NCBI RefSeq assembly: GCF_013074385.2
Contig: NZ_JABEYA020000001.1
Span: forward strand, 1 to 64,000
Reading direction: 5' to 3'
DNA length: 64,000 nucleotides
Origin: Vibrio ostreicida
Lineage (GTDB): Bacteria > Pseudomonadota > Gammaproteobacteria > Enterobacterales > Vibrionaceae
In this document: positions 27,985 through 37,711 of the stretch, in pieces
Layout of the letters: every line of letters starts with the position of its first letter
How positions within the stretch are numbered: the stretch's first letter is position 1
Notes under the pieces: generated by a model
Told to the model about the DNA's origin: nothing
Database searches by the model: none
The model's input: only the letters and a program-made list of their open reading frames with translations
Position numbers and translations under genes: made by a program

Positions 27985-28923
27985 TCATTCATAGTCCATG
28001 GTTAACGCTCTGGAAATATTGGGGTCTGCCATGTTTGATTTAGTGACAAAGAGCACCCCTGTGGCGATTTGGCTTGGGTACGCCTGCCCTAAAGAAGCCC
28101 GATAGAGGGTGTAAACACCTTTGTAGCCCATTTCAAAAGGTTGTTGAACCATCAGACCATAAAGCGTCCCCTTGTCCAAAGCATCGACGAGTGATGGGTT
28201 GGAGTCAAAGCCAATATGAATTATTCCGTCAGAGTGCGTCATCGTTTCTAGCGCCATTATGACCCCTAATGTTGTTGACTCATTAGGAGTAAAAATGCCA
28301 TTGATACTAGAAAGATTATTTTTTAGTGCAATTTCTGCATTGCGACGGGCATCACCAACCCTAGTGCCAAGATATGCATCTTGCACTATGCTCAAACCAG
28401 AAGCGGTTGCTCCGTCAATAAAGCCTTTCTCCCTTGCATCCGTCGATATAACGCCCTTTTTCATGCGTAACAGCGCAACATTGCCCCTATGATTCATTTT
28501 TTTTGCCATTTCTTTTCCTGCGATAACACCGGATTGATAATTGTCAGTAGCAATGACGCTGATGACATCGGCCGATCCTGTATCGCGGTCAAAGTAGACG
28601 GTTGGGATACCCATCGCTTTTAACTTAGCCACATCCTCGGCTCTTTTTTGGGTATTGGGGGCGAGCATAAGTCCGATACACGCTTCATTCATCACTTGAT
28701 CTATAATCAGTCTTTGCGCGTCAATTTGTGATTCATCGTGAGGCCCTCGAAAATAAATTTTGAGGTCTAACTCCTGTCCTGCTTTTTCGCTGCCTGCTTT
28801 GACCGATTTCCAAAAATCATGGACTGAGCCTGCAGGCACAACACCAATGCAGTCTTGGGCAGCAATTACCAGTGGGAAACACATCGCGTAGATGGCGACC
28901 GAAAAATAGAGTGTCTTTTTCAT
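27985..28923 (-). CDS. Periplasmic sugar-binding protein, orphan (RbsB/LacI-like fold)
   Basis: The 312-residue protein starts MKKTLYFSVAIYAMCFPLVI, a signal peptide cleaved probably after IAA-QD. The mature part is a two-lobed type-I periplasmic binding protein (RbsB-like) with DEACIGLMLAPN-type strands, FDRDTGSADVISVIATDNYQ, and GIFTPNESTTLGVIMALE. Such proteins bind sugars or autoinducers. No ABC permease, ATPase or sensor kinase adjoins, so it is an orphan. The start at 28923 has AGGAGC ahead; a start 48 bases upstream lacks this. Ligand not predictable. Confidence 0.8.
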   Translation of the reverse strand: MKKTLYFSVAIYAMCFPLVIAAQDCIGVVPAGSVHDFWKSVKAGSEKAGQELDLKIYFRGPHDESQIDAQRLIIDQVMNEACIGLMLAPNTQKRAEDVAKLKAMGIPTVYFDRDTGSADVISVIATDNYQSGVIAGKEMAKKMNHRGNVALLRMKKGVISTDAREKGFIDGATASGLSIVQDAYLGTRVGDARRNAEIALKNNLSSINGIFTPNESTTLGVIMALETMTHSDGIIHIGFDSNPSLVDALDKGTLYGLMVQQPFEMGYKGVYTLYRASLGQAYPSQIATGVLFVTKSNMADPNISRALTMDYE

Positions 28924-29216
28924 CAAAGGGGCGCTCCTAACGCAAGAGTTGAAGACAAACAATCGTTGCACAGGTGTTACAGCGTTTGATCGTCGCTAGG
29001 CATCCCTGCGCGTTGGGTGAGTAAGATACAAAAGACATAAGAATATTATCCATATCTGAACGAAATCCGGTTAGGGTGTCATAAGAGAAATGAATCCATT
29101 TCATTCCTCTAAGTTTAGGATAGGGCAGGTTGCAGCAATGAGAAAATAATCTTTGCTTAGTGTCATGGAGAAATATACTTGCGCTAGGTCGGTGGTATTT
29201 TCGAGGAGGAGATGTG

Positions 29217-30077
29217 ATGAAAAACAAGGCGATAAGATGGAGAGTGAAAACGGCTCTGCTAACCGTGTTGTTGGCTCCATTGTCTCTGGGGGCGAGCCCT
29301 TGGGAGCAAATTTCATCGCCTTCGAATCATCAACCGCAGGCCGTCGGCAGTTATGCCAATGGTTGTTTAATGGGCGCGGCGACCTTGCCCTTGCAAGGCA
29401 GTGGCTATCAGGTTCTTCGCAGTCAGAATCGCCGTTATTTTGGTCATCCTAAAGCTGTAGACTTTATTGAGAGACTTGCCCAGCGTGCCCAACAATCTCT
29501 CGAGACGAATCTTTTGGTTGGTGATATTTCTTTACCTCAGGGGGGACGATTTTCTTCTGGGCATTCGAGTCACCAAACAGGGCTGGATATTGATATTTGG
29601 TTTAAATTGGCCGATGAGAGGTTATCGGCTGATCAAATCAGTCACCCAGAGCCTTTGAGTGTGGTGAACTTGAAACGCTATCGATTAATTAAACATCATT
29701 GGCAAGAGAGGCACTTTGAACTGATTAAAATGGCGGCGAGTGACCGTCAAGTGGCTCGGATCTTTGTTCATCCAGTGGTTAAAGACACCTTGTGTCGTCA
29801 AGAAGGGGCGGCTAATCGTGATTGGTTAAGAAAAGTTCGTCCTTGGTGGGGGCATCACTACCATATGCATGTCAGGCTCAAGTGCCCGGAGGGGAGTCCC
29901 GAATGTCTTCCCCAGAAGGGACCTCCCGAGGGGGATGGCTGTGGGAGTGAATTGTCGAGTTGGAAACCACAACCTAAACCAGCCATACCCCAAAAAGCCC
30001 AAAAGCCGGCCCAAAAGAAAGCCGTGAAGGTCATGCCTCTTTTGTGTAAGCCATTGGTTTATTTGGATGGAAACTGA
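29217..30077 (+). CDS. mepA: Penicillin-insensitive murein endopeptidase
   Basis: MepA is a periplasmic zinc endopeptidase cutting D-Ala-mDAP cross-links in peptidoglycan. The 286-residue protein begins with a signal peptide (VKTALLTVLLAPLSLGAS). Zinc-site motifs are GGRFSSGHSSHQTGLDIDIW (with the H-x-x-G-x-D-x-D core) and RPWWGHHYHMHVRLKC (H-x-H). Start 29217 is preferred over 29160 because GAGGAGGAG precedes it. The C-terminal tail is Pro/Lys-rich. Confidence 0.93.
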   Translation: MKNKAIRWRVKTALLTVLLAPLSLGASPWEQISSPSNHQPQAVGSYANGCLMGAATLPLQGSGYQVLRSQNRRYFGHPKAVDFIERLAQRAQQSLETNLLVGDISLPQGGRFSSGHSSHQTGLDIDIWFKLADERLSADQISHPEPLSVVNLKRYRLIKHHWQERHFELIKMAASDRQVARIFVHPVVKDTLCRQEGAANRDWLRKVRPWWGHHYHMHVRLKCPEGSPECLPQKGPPEGDGCGSELSSWKPQPKPAIPQKAQKPAQKKAVKVMPLLCKPLVYLDGN

Positions 30078-30135
30078 TGCTATGTGACGAGTACTAGTCT
30101 TTGTGTTGAAAAGATTTTATGTTTTTTGATCCGTT

Positions 30136-30390
30136 TTATACCAACCCCTGAATCACAACAAATTTTTCCAATAATTCCGCGTCAGATTCAACATGGTTTG
30201 GGTCAGTGATAATACATTTAGTAATGGGACAAACCGACTGGCAAGTCGGTTGGTCATAATGACCTTTGCACTCGGTGCAAAGGTCAGGATCAATTTCAAA
30301 GATACGATCACCCAGTGTAATTGCTCCGTTTGGGCACTCTGGTTCGCACATATCGCAGTTGATGCATTTATCGGTTATCAGCAGCGCCAT
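30136..30390 (-). CDS. yfhL: YfhL-family 4Fe-4S dicluster ferredoxin
   Basis: The 84-residue protein carries two 4Fe-4S sites: CINCDMCEPECP near the N-terminus and CTECKGHYDQPTCQSVCP in the second half, the latter with the long insertion typical of YfhL. It is a small electron carrier in the cytosol. Its gene lies 20 bases downstream of trhP on the same strand, so the two may be co-transcribed; the ferredoxin could support Fe-S or tRNA-hydroxylation chemistry (inference). Confidence 0.92.
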   Translation of the reverse strand: MALLITDKCINCDMCEPECPNGAITLGDRIFEIDPDLCTECKGHYDQPTCQSVCPITKCIITDPNHVESDAELLEKFVVIQGLV

Positions 30391-30410
30391 TTATGGTTCC
30401 AAAGTAAAGA

Positions 30411-31811
30411 TCATTGACCGGTTGAATTACGGGTATCTTGACCTGTGTTTAGGTTACGCATTAATAAACCATATTCCAAATTGACATCTTGTGGAATGGG
30501 AACAAACACGAAATGGCCGCTTCCCTTCGCATCATTAATCCGTTCCGCCTTTCGGTTTTCCATCGCTTCTAAAGAAAAGACGATGTTTCCTTTGGGGGTC
30601 ATTAATTCAAGGTTGTCACCTACCATGAACTTATTTTTGACTTCAACTTCAGCCAGATCACCTCGACGTTTACCGGTAAATTCACCAACAAATTGCTGCT
30701 TGTCAGAGAGAGAATAGCCGACGTCATAGTTTTGATAAGAGTCATGGGTATGGCGACGGAGAAAACCTTCGGTATAACCTCGGTGCGCTAAGTTTTCCAG
30801 CGTACCCATTAAGTTTTCGTCAAATGGCTTGCCCATTACTGCATCATCAATGGCTTTTCGATATACCTGTGCGGTTCTGGCACAATAGTAGAAAGATTTT
30901 GTTCGGCCCTCAATTTTTAATGAGTGAACGCCCATTTGAGTCAATCGCTCTACGTGTTGAACTGCCCGTAAATCTTTTGAGTTCATGATATAAGTACCGT
31001 GCTCATCTTCGTAAGCCGCCATCTTCTCTTCAGGGCGGCGACTTTCCGAAAGGAGTACAACGTCATCTGTAGGCTTACCACGACCTATGGTCGTTTCAGG
31101 GCGTTCGTTCTGAATGTCAACCGCTGTAGCTTCGTTGGGGTCAAATGCTTCGACAATATCGCCAGATTCGTTCTCTTTGCCTTTTTCTACGTTGTATTCC
31201 CAGCGACAGGCATTGGTGCATGTCCCCTGATTAGGGTCCCGCTTGTTAAGGTAGCCAGACAACAGACAGCGTCCAGAGTAAGCCATGCATAGCGCCCCGT
31301 GGACGAAAACTTCGAGCTCCGTCTCCGGGCAGTGATATCGGATTTCTTCGATTTCTTCTAAGGAAAGTTCACGAGAGACAATGACACGCTCAACACCATT
31401 GGCCCCCCAGAATTTTACGGTTGCCCAATTGACGGCATTGGCTTGTACTGAGAGATGAATCGGCATATCGGGAAAGGCTTCCCGAACCATCATAATCAGG
31501 CCAGGATCTGACATAATTAAGGCATCAGGACCCATCTCGACCACGGGAGTAAGATCTCGGATGAAGGTTTTCAGCTTAGAGTTGTGTGGCTGAATATTAC
31601 AGACAACATAAAGTTTTTTGCCTTGGGCATGGGCCTCATCGATACCTATTTTTAGGTTCTCATGGTTAAATTCGTTGTTACGTACCCGGAGGCTGTATCG
31701 TGGCTGGCCTGCGTATACGGCATCTGCGCCGTACGCAAACGCGTAACGCATGTTCTTAAGGCTACCGGCAGGTGACAGTAACTCAGGGACGAAGGCTTTC
31801 TCAGTTGTCAT
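30411..31811 (-). CDS. trhP: tRNA 5-hydroxyuridine synthesis protein TrhP (YegQ, peptidase U32 family)
   Basis: The 466-residue protein matches YegQ throughout: ELLSPAGSLKNMRYAFAYGA, YAGQPRYSLRVRNNEFNHE, FVHGALCMAYSGRCLLSGYL (cysteine-rich Fe-S region), KRDPNQGTCTNACRWEY and KIEGRTKSFYYCARTAQVYR. It acts in prephenate-dependent hydroxylation of uridine 34 of some tRNAs. The peptidase U32 label is by homology, not a proven protease activity. Start at 31811 with a TGACAACTG region ahead. The yfhL-type ferredoxin gene follows. Confidence 0.92.
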   Translation of the reverse strand: MTTEKAFVPELLSPAGSLKNMRYAFAYGADAVYAGQPRYSLRVRNNEFNHENLKIGIDEAHAQGKKLYVVCNIQPHNSKLKTFIRDLTPVVEMGPDALIMSDPGLIMMVREAFPDMPIHLSVQANAVNWATVKFWGANGVERVIVSRELSLEEIEEIRYHCPETELEVFVHGALCMAYSGRCLLSGYLNKRDPNQGTCTNACRWEYNVEKGKENESGDIVEAFDPNEATAVDIQNERPETTIGRGKPTDDVVLLSESRRPEEKMAAYEDEHGTYIMNSKDLRAVQHVERLTQMGVHSLKIEGRTKSFYYCARTAQVYRKAIDDAVMGKPFDENLMGTLENLAHRGYTEGFLRRHTHDSYQNYDVGYSLSDKQQFVGEFTGKRRGDLAEVEVKNKFMVGDNLELMTPKGNIVFSLEAMENRKAERINDAKGSGHFVFVPIPQDVNLEYGLLMRNLNTGQDTRNSTGQ

Positions 31812-31991
31812 GTGTCATTCTCTTAGTCTGATCTCAAGTCAGGCAAATTCCGTTATCAGGAATTTGGGGCAAAAATTTTACGCTAAAATGTGACCAGTGA
31901 CTACTGAATTAGAGTAAATATCAAAAATCTGGGTTTTACATACATTGGTTACTTTTAGCTTACTGACAGGGATATCGGAGAGACGATGAAA

Positions 31992-32023
31992 TTGATGCGC
32001 TCATAGGGAGGCGAACGCATCAA
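31992..32023. repeat. Hairpin at the 3' end of rdgC
   Basis: TTGATGCG (31992-31999) pairs with CGCATCAA (32016-32023) just beyond the rdgC stop, around a 16-base loop. On the minus strand TTTC follows, a weak U-run, so it could be a modest rdgC terminator. Confidence 0.5.
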
Positions 32024-32031
32024 TACATTGG

Positions 32032-32946
32032 TTAGGCGTTCGGGTGGGGTAAACCGCCCAAGCAGTCGTACAAATTGGGTAAAAGAGCGCTAAATTCGCC
32101 ACACATCAAAGAAAAATCGGCATCGAATCGAGCGGCTTGATCTTCGCGGGGAATGTCTTCATTTTGATCTTTAAGCTCATCTGAGAATTTAAGTCGCTTA
32201 AGACTTCCGTCTTCGGCCAAAATGAATTCAATACGTTCTTGCCACCAAAGAGCAAGCTTTGTTACCAATTTGTCGGCATTAATATGGCTTTGAATTTCAT
32301 CGGCTGTTAACTCTTGTTTCTTACAGCGGATGATGCCCCCTTCTTCTAAAACGGATTTAAGTTCGGCTTCATCCAACATCTGTAGGCCAGCTGGTGTTTC
32401 ACCGTTTTTAACCCATTCAGTGAGGGTGGTTTCCACCGCTTTTTCTGGAATAGCAGGCACCACGGGTAGGCTGCCTATGGTTTTTCGCAACAGGGCAAGC
32501 ACATCCTCGGCTTTTTTATAGCTACTGGCATCGACCAAAATAAAGCCTTCTTTAGGCAAGATCAGGACGAAGGTTAGATTGCTTCGGCTAAAGGCCCGAG
32601 GTAGTAGATCCAGAACAATGTCATCTTTGAGGCTGTCTTTCTCTTTCTTTTTTAAAGGACGGCCTTCTTGTTCTTCCATCATATCAATTTTTGCATTCAA
32701 TGATTCTTTAATGACGGAAGCAGGGAGCATCTTCTCTTCTTTCTTTGCGCAGATAAGAATCCGGTTTTCAGATACATGGGTCATCATGTCACCATGTTTC
32801 CCCATCGCAGTCACCCAGCCAAATTTTTGTTTGTCCTGACTGCCACAAGGAGTAAAGCGAAATTCTCCGAGCTGCTTTTCTAGCTCGTCTGCTTTGAACT
32901 CAATATCCCGATTAAAACGATAAACCAGACAGTTTTTAAACCACAT
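32032..32946 (-). CDS. rdgC: Recombination-associated protein RdgC
   Basis: The 304-residue nucleoid-associated ring protein binds double-stranded DNA and limits RecA activity. It begins [14 protein letters not shown], has [15 protein letters not shown], and ends with the helical C-terminus around [16 protein letters not shown]. The 304-residue length equals the usual size. It is transcribed divergently from phoB with 227 bases between. Confidence 0.93.
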   Translation of the reverse strand: MWFKNCLVYRFNRDIEFKADELEKQLGEFRFTPCGSQDKQKFGWVTAMGKHGDMMTHVSENRILICAKKEEKMLPASVIKESLNAKIDMMEEQEGRPLKKKEKDSLKDDIVLDLLPRAFSRSNLTFVLILPKEGFILVDASSYKKAEDVLALLRKTIGSLPVVPAIPEKAVETTLTEWVKNGETPAGLQMLDEAELKSVLEEGGIIRCKKQELTADEIQSHINADKLVTKLALWWQERIEFILAEDGSLKRLKFSDELKDQNEDIPREDQAARFDADFSLMCGEFSALLPNLYDCLGGLPHPNA

Positions 32947-33058
32947 ACCCTTTCTCTATACCTGAAGTTTGGTTGCCAATCATAAAGGCTTTTATCCTGA
33001 TTGTCTTATTGCAAAAGCTTAATCATGGGATGAACGTTATATTAAAATTTGTTTTCAA

Positions 33059-33079
33059 AGGTCACAAAAGTGTCATAAT
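33059..33079 (+). promoter_or_regulatory. Candidate Pho box for phoB
   Basis: AGGTCACAAAAGTGTCATAAT resembles two direct TGTCAT-type repeats separated by four A/T bases, the Pho box consensus (CTGTCAT-N4-CTGTCAT with changes). It is followed at about 33086 by TAATAAT as a possible -10 element. Its place about 95 bases ahead of phoB fits autoregulation by phospho-PhoB. Confidence 0.55.
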
Positions 33080-33173
33080 TGCTAGTAATAATGCTCATAT
33101 TCAAGTGGCTAAGAGACTCATTTGAGAGTGTCGGCACGCGTTTAAATCTAACTTAAACAAAGGTTATTCAATT

Positions 33174-33863
33174 ATGTCTAGAAGGATTCTGGTTGTTGAA
33201 GACGAAGCGCCTATTCGTGAAATGCTTTGCTTTGTTCTTGAGCAAAAAGGTTATCAGGCTGTCGAAGCTGAAGATTATGATAGTGCGGTAACCAAGCTTG
33301 CTGAACCCTTTCCGGATCTCGTCTTACTTGATTGGATGCTACCCGGCGGCAGCGGCATCAATTTTATCAAACACATGAAACGCGAGGAGCTTACACGAAA
33401 CATTCCTGTCGTGATGCTCACCGCGCGAGGTGAAGAAGAAGATAAAGTTCGCGGTCTTGAAGTTGGTGCGGATGATTACATCACCAAGCCTTTTTCTCCT
33501 AAAGAGCTAGTGGCACGTCTCAAGGCCGTTATTCGCCGAGTTACCCCAACGGCTTTAGAAGATGTCATTGATGTGCAAGGGCTGAGATTAGACCCCGTCT
33601 CTCACCGTGTGACCGCGAATGATAACCCGCTAGATATGGGCCCCACTGAATTTAAGATGTTGCACTTTTTTATGACACATCAAGAAAGGGTTTATAGCCG
33701 AGAGCAGTTACTGAATAACGTTTGGGGTACAAATGTGTATGTCGAAGACCGAACCGTTGATGTGCATATTCGTCGTTTACGCAAAGCGCTTGAGATCGCC
33801 GGTCATGACAAATTGATTCAAACAGTACGAGGCGCTGGCTATCGTTTCTCAACCAAAGCGTAG
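33174..33863 (+). CDS. phoB: Phosphate regulon response regulator PhoB
   Basis: The 229-residue OmpR-family regulator has a receiver domain (1-120; phospho-acceptor Asp53 in LLDWMLPG) and a winged-helix DNA-binding domain (about 130-226, ending [13 protein letters not shown] and [11 protein letters not shown]). When phosphorylated by PhoR it turns on phosphate-starvation genes. phoR follows after 24 bases. Confidence 0.95.
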   Translation: MSRRILVVEDEAPIREMLCFVLEQKGYQAVEAEDYDSAVTKLAEPFPDLVLLDWMLPGGSGINFIKHMKREELTRNIPVVMLTARGEEEDKVRGLEVGADDYITKPFSPKELVARLKAVIRRVTPTALEDVIDVQGLRLDPVSHRVTANDNPLDMGPTEFKMLHFFMTHQERVYSREQLLNNVWGTNVYVEDRTVDVHIRRLRKALEIAGHDKLIQTVRGAGYRFSTKA

Positions 33864-33887
33864 TTATAACCTAATTCGGAGAGGTAC

Positions 33888-35186
33888 GTGGTAGAACGAT
33901 TAACATGGAGAAAGCTAGCTTGGGAGCTGGCTTTTTTTTACACCCCTTGGCTGATTGTCGGATGGATCTTTGGAAATATGTCGTGGTTGCTGTTGATCGC
34001 CACGGTATTGCAGCTTGGATGGCACCTGCACAATCAAATGCGCTTGTCTGCTTGGTTATGGGATGAGAAACGTCTCACGCCGCCCTCAGGAAGCGGTCAT
34101 TGGGAATCACTGTTTAATGGTCTGTACCGTTTGCAGCAACGCCAGCGCAAAAAGCGAAAAGAACTCACTAATCTTATTCGACGCTTTCGCAATGGGGCCG
34201 AATCTTTGCCTGATGCAGTTGTTGTGTTTCGCAGTGAAGGGAATATTGTTTGGTGTAATAAGCTTGCTCAGCATTTGTTGGGTTTTCGCTGGCCTGATGA
34301 TTCTGGGCAACCCATCTCCAATTTGATCCGAACACCTGATTTTATTAAATACCTCAAAAAACAGGATTTTTCTGAACCGCTGGAGATGCGGTCGCCCCTG
34401 AATGTGGAGCGTATGCTTGAACTTCGAATCGTTCCTTACACCGAAGGTGAGCATCTCATGGTGGTACGTGACGTCTCTCAACTCAAACAACTTGAGGGCA
34501 TGAGACGCAACTTTTTTGCCAACGTTTCCCATGAGCTCCGTACGCCGATGACGGTACTTCAGGGTTATCTTGAAATGACGGAAGATCCAGATATGGTCGT
34601 GGGCCCAATGTGGTCAAAAGCCCATGGAGTGATGACGGAACAGCTTAACCGGATGAACAGCTTAGTTAATCAACTTCTGACCTTATCTAAGATAGAGGCG
34701 GCCCCAATGCACGAGCTTGAAGAGATCGTGAATGTTCCGGCGATGTTGGATGTACTCGAAAAAGAAGCCATCAGCTTAAGCGGAGAGCTCGGCCATAAAC
34801 TCAGCTTTGATATTGACGCTGGTCTGAAAGTATTGGGCGACGAAGATCAACTGCGCAGTGCAATTTCTAATCTTGTCTACAATGCGGTCAAATATACGCC
34901 CGCTGGTGCCGATATTCGAGTGCGTTGGTATCATGTTTCGCAAGGAGCTTGCCTCGAAGTCGAAGATGGTGGAGAGGGTATTGAGCCTCAGCACCTGCAT
35001 CGTTTAACCGAGCGTTTTTACCGCGTCGATAAGGCGCGTTCTCGGGATACAGGTGGAAGTGGCTTGGGATTAGCGATCGTTAAACACGCACTGACCCATC
35101 ATGATTCCCATCTAAATATTCATTCAGAACTTGGGGTGGGCAGTAAATTCTCATTTGTGCTTCCTGCAAGGCTGGTTGTCCATTGA
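33888..35186 (+). CDS. phoR: Phosphate regulon sensor histidine kinase PhoR
   Basis: The 432-residue kinase has two short N-terminal membrane spans (about 10-50), a PAS domain (about 100-190), the H-box [14 protein letters not shown], and a catalytic domain with the N, G1 and G2 boxes ([34 protein letters not shown]). It phosphorylates PhoB under phosphate limitation, under control of the Pst/PhoU complex. GTG start at 33888 follows GGAGAGG. It overlaps the start of the PstS-like gene by four bases. Confidence 0.93.
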   Translation: MVERLTWRKLAWELAFFYTPWLIVGWIFGNMSWLLLIATVLQLGWHLHNQMRLSAWLWDEKRLTPPSGSGHWESLFNGLYRLQQRQRKKRKELTNLIRRFRNGAESLPDAVVVFRSEGNIVWCNKLAQHLLGFRWPDDSGQPISNLIRTPDFIKYLKKQDFSEPLEMRSPLNVERMLELRIVPYTEGEHLMVVRDVSQLKQLEGMRRNFFANVSHELRTPMTVLQGYLEMTEDPDMVVGPMWSKAHGVMTEQLNRMNSLVNQLLTLSKIEAAPMHELEEIVNVPAMLDVLEKEAISLSGELGHKLSFDIDAGLKVLGDEDQLRSAISNLVYNAVKYTPAGADIRVRWYHVSQGACLEVEDGGEGIEPQHLHRLTERFYRVDKARSRDTGGSGLGLAIVKHALTHHDSHLNIHSELGVGSKFSFVLPARLVVH

Positions 35187-36139
35187 TAAAGTTAGTGCTT
35201 ACTATTGTATTGAGGTTTGTTTTTCTTAGCTTTTGTGTGAATGCTTCGGCAACGGAACTCGCTTACTATCATAAGCTATCAGGTGTTAGCGGTAGCATGA
35301 CGAGTGTTGGCTCTGATACGCTATCAGGCATCACAACTTTGTGGGTAGAGGCTTTTAAGCAGCTTTACCCCAGTGTTAATGGACAGGTTCAGGCCTCTGG
35401 ATCTTCAACTGCACCGCCTGCTCTTACCGAGGGCACCGCTCAATTTGGGCCAATGAGTCGCCCAATGCGTAATCGAGAGCGGGAAGCGTTTACACGAGAG
35501 CACGGTTATCCACCAACCGAGCTTAGAATTGCGATTGATGCGATAGGGGTATTTGTGCATCGTGATAACCCCGTTGTGGGGCTCAATTTTTCTCAGCTTG
35601 ATAGCCTTTATTCGGTGACCTTACGTTGTGGCTCAGCTCGATCTATATCGACTTGGAAAGAGCTTGGAGTCGACTATCACTGGGCAAAGCGTCGTGTGCA
35701 GCTATTTGGTCGAAACTCTGTCTCTGGCACTTACGGTGATTTTAAAAGTAACGCCCTTTGTGGCGGTGACTTTAAAAGTCACGTTAATGAGCAACCGGGG
35801 TCGGCATCAGTGGTCCAGTCGGTGGCTTCTGCGGTTAATACTATTGGGTATTCTGGTGTGGGGTATCAAGTCTCTGGTGTTAAATTGTTGCCCATTGCAG
35901 AGTTCGGGAAGGATTATGTCCCAGCCACGCAGGAAAATATTCTGACAGGTAAGTACCCTCTATCGAGGTATCTCTATTTATACGTCAATAAACATCCCCA
36001 AATGCCACTGACGATGTTAGAAAAAGAGTTCATACGGTTTATTTATTCTCAACAGGGGCAGGCCTTGGTTGAACAAGAGGGCTATGTGCCCATTTCGCAT
36101 GAGATAGCGATTAAAGAATTGGCTAAAGTGGGGCTTTAA
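35183..36139 (+). CDS. PstS-family phosphate-binding protein
   Basis: The 318-residue periplasmic binding protein has a signal peptide (residues 1-24, hydrophobic core [15 protein letters not shown]). The PstS hallmarks [41 protein letters not shown] and a GYSGVGYQ segment follow. It begins with an unusual TTG, overlapping the phoR stop (TTGA), which implies translational coupling and modest output. It lies next to phoBR rather than next to pstC, so it may be a Pho-linked PstS paralogue that feeds the PstCAB transporter encoded 4 kb away. Confidence 0.85.
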   Translation: MIKLVLTIVLRFVFLSFCVNASATELAYYHKLSGVSGSMTSVGSDTLSGITTLWVEAFKQLYPSVNGQVQASGSSTAPPALTEGTAQFGPMSRPMRNREREAFTREHGYPPTELRIAIDAIGVFVHRDNPVVGLNFSQLDSLYSVTLRCGSARSISTWKELGVDYHWAKRRVQLFGRNSVSGTYGDFKSNALCGGDFKSHVNEQPGSASVVQSVASAVNTIGYSGVGYQVSGVKLLPIAEFGKDYVPATQENILTGKYPLSRYLYLYVNKHPQMPLTMLEKEFIRFIYSQQGQALVEQEGYVPISHEIAIKELAKVGL

Positions 36140-36211
36140 TCCCTTTAAACTGGGAATGTTGACGTTGTATTCTGCTATTACGTTCAGCGAACTTCCCTGT
36201 CCATAACGTAT

Positions 36212-37711
36212 TCAAAAATGTAGTGTCCAACCCGCACTGTGCCAATATTCTTGCTCTGTTAGTAGGTCGGCATGAAGCAGTTTATTGTGCTGTAACCACT
36301 CTTTATCATCGGGGGAGAGCGTCCATTCGTCATCCACTATCGATAGGGTCAATAATGGCAGAGGCTCGTCGTTTCGCTGACCGTGCAGTAAGATAGCCAG
36401 TCGTAAAATGCGGATGAGGCCCACAATGTGTTTTTTGCGGAATAAGGTAAACTCTTCCATTTCTTTGAGTTTGAGGGCTTTTCTTTGAAAGCGCACCAGC
36501 ATAGCAAGCACGGTTTGCTGTTCACGGTTAAATCCAGGCATATAGGTGTAGCGTAGAATATATGCTGAGTGACGATGAAAAGCCTGCAAACTAATACTGA
36601 GCCCGACTTCATGCAACAGAGCGCTCCATTGAAGAAGATCGAATAGCTCAGAGCTTTTTTTAATCCCTAAGTGCTGATGAGTTTGTTGGAGAAAGGCGGT
36701 CGCCTGAATTTTTATTTTTTCAGCATGGTCTAAATTAACCTGATGCTTGTTGGCAAGATTTTCCGTTGTGCGCATCCGAATATCAGCACGTTTGAAGCTG
36801 TCTTCCATCTCAAATAATAGGCCTTCTCGCAGCGCGCCCTCTGAAAAATGCAACTGTGATATTTTTAAGTCTTTGAAAATGGCCGCAAGTATAGCGACAC
36901 CAGCTGCGAAAACAGGTTGCCGTTCTGAGGTTAAGCCGTCGAGCTGTATTTCCTCAATGGAAGACCATTCGCATAGCTTATCGATGAGCTTGTCGAGTCG
37001 ACTTGCATTGATGATTCCGTCTTCAAAACCCATCCCTATCAGTACATCGCGGATCGCTTTAATGGTGCCTGAAGAACCAAAGGCGACATCCCACCCTTTT
37101 TTTCGATAGCGGTAGGCTATCGACTCCAATCTTTGTTCTGCTGCAAGCATGGCTTTTGCGAAGTTTTTATTCGACAACTTACCCTTAACAAAGTACTGCT
37201 GAGTATAACTGACACAGCCCATTTGTTTGCTGTTGATCAATTCTGGGTCAAAGCGCTTGCCAATCACCATTTCAGTGCTGCCACCCCCAATGTCTATAAC
37301 AAGCCTAGAGTATGATTCAGGTTGCGTATGAGCGACACCCATATAAATCAGGCGAGCTTCTTCAACTCCGGGAATAATTTCAATCGGGAAAGGTAAAATC
37401 TCTTTGGCTCGGTGGAGGAATATGTGAGCATTATTGGCTTGACGTAATGTGTGTGTGGCGGCGATACGAACATTATGTAAGTCGAAGCCCTGTAATCGCT
37501 CTGCGAACATGGCAAGGCATTCCAGCCCTCTTTCGATGGATGCATTGTCGAGGTTTTTCTGGGCATCCAAACCAGCAGCAAGACGAACTCGCTGCTTGTG
37601 TCGGCTGACCAATTGCAAATCTTGGTCTACAACACGAGCGACGACCATATGGAAGCTGTTGGAACCGAGATCAATCGCGGCAATGTCACGAATTTCTGGT
37701 GATTGGGTCAT
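36212..37711 (-). CDS. ppx: Exopolyphosphatase
   Basis: The 499-residue protein is of the Ppx/GppA family. The ATPase-type site reads [14 protein letters not shown] at the N-terminus and the second motif is [15 protein letters not shown] near residue 140. A C-terminal helical HD-like domain follows from about 310. It removes phosphates one by one from polyphosphate. It starts at 37711, inside the end of ppk1 (26 bases of overlap), so both are translated from one message. Confidence 0.93.
   Translation of the reverse strand: MTQSPEIRDIAAIDLGSNSFHMVVARVVDQDLQLVSRHKQRVRLAAGLDAQKNLDNASIERGLECLAMFAERLQGFDLHNVRIAATHTLRQANNAHIFLHRAKEILPFPIEIIPGVEEARLIYMGVAHTQPESYSRLVIDIGGGSTEMVIGKRFDPELINSKQMGCVSYTQQYFVKGKLSNKNFAKAMLAAEQRLESIAYRYRKKGWDVAFGSSGTIKAIRDVLIGMGFEDGIINASRLDKLIDKLCEWSSIEEIQLDGLTSERQPVFAAGVAILAAIFKDLKISQLHFSEGALREGLLFEMEDSFKRADIRMRTTENLANKHQVNLDHAEKIKIQATAFLQQTHQHLGIKKSSELFDLLQWSALLHEVGLSISLQAFHRHSAYILRYTYMPGFNREQQTVLAMLVRFQRKALKLKEMEEFTLFRKKHIVGLIRILRLAILLHGQRNDEPLPLLTLSIVDDEWTLSPDDKEWLQHNKLLHADLLTEQEYWHSAGWTLHF

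Noticed and set aside
29153..29452. 99-codon frame overlapping mepA
   Set aside because: It is a second-frame shadow of mepA, whose zinc motifs and ribosome site are clear.
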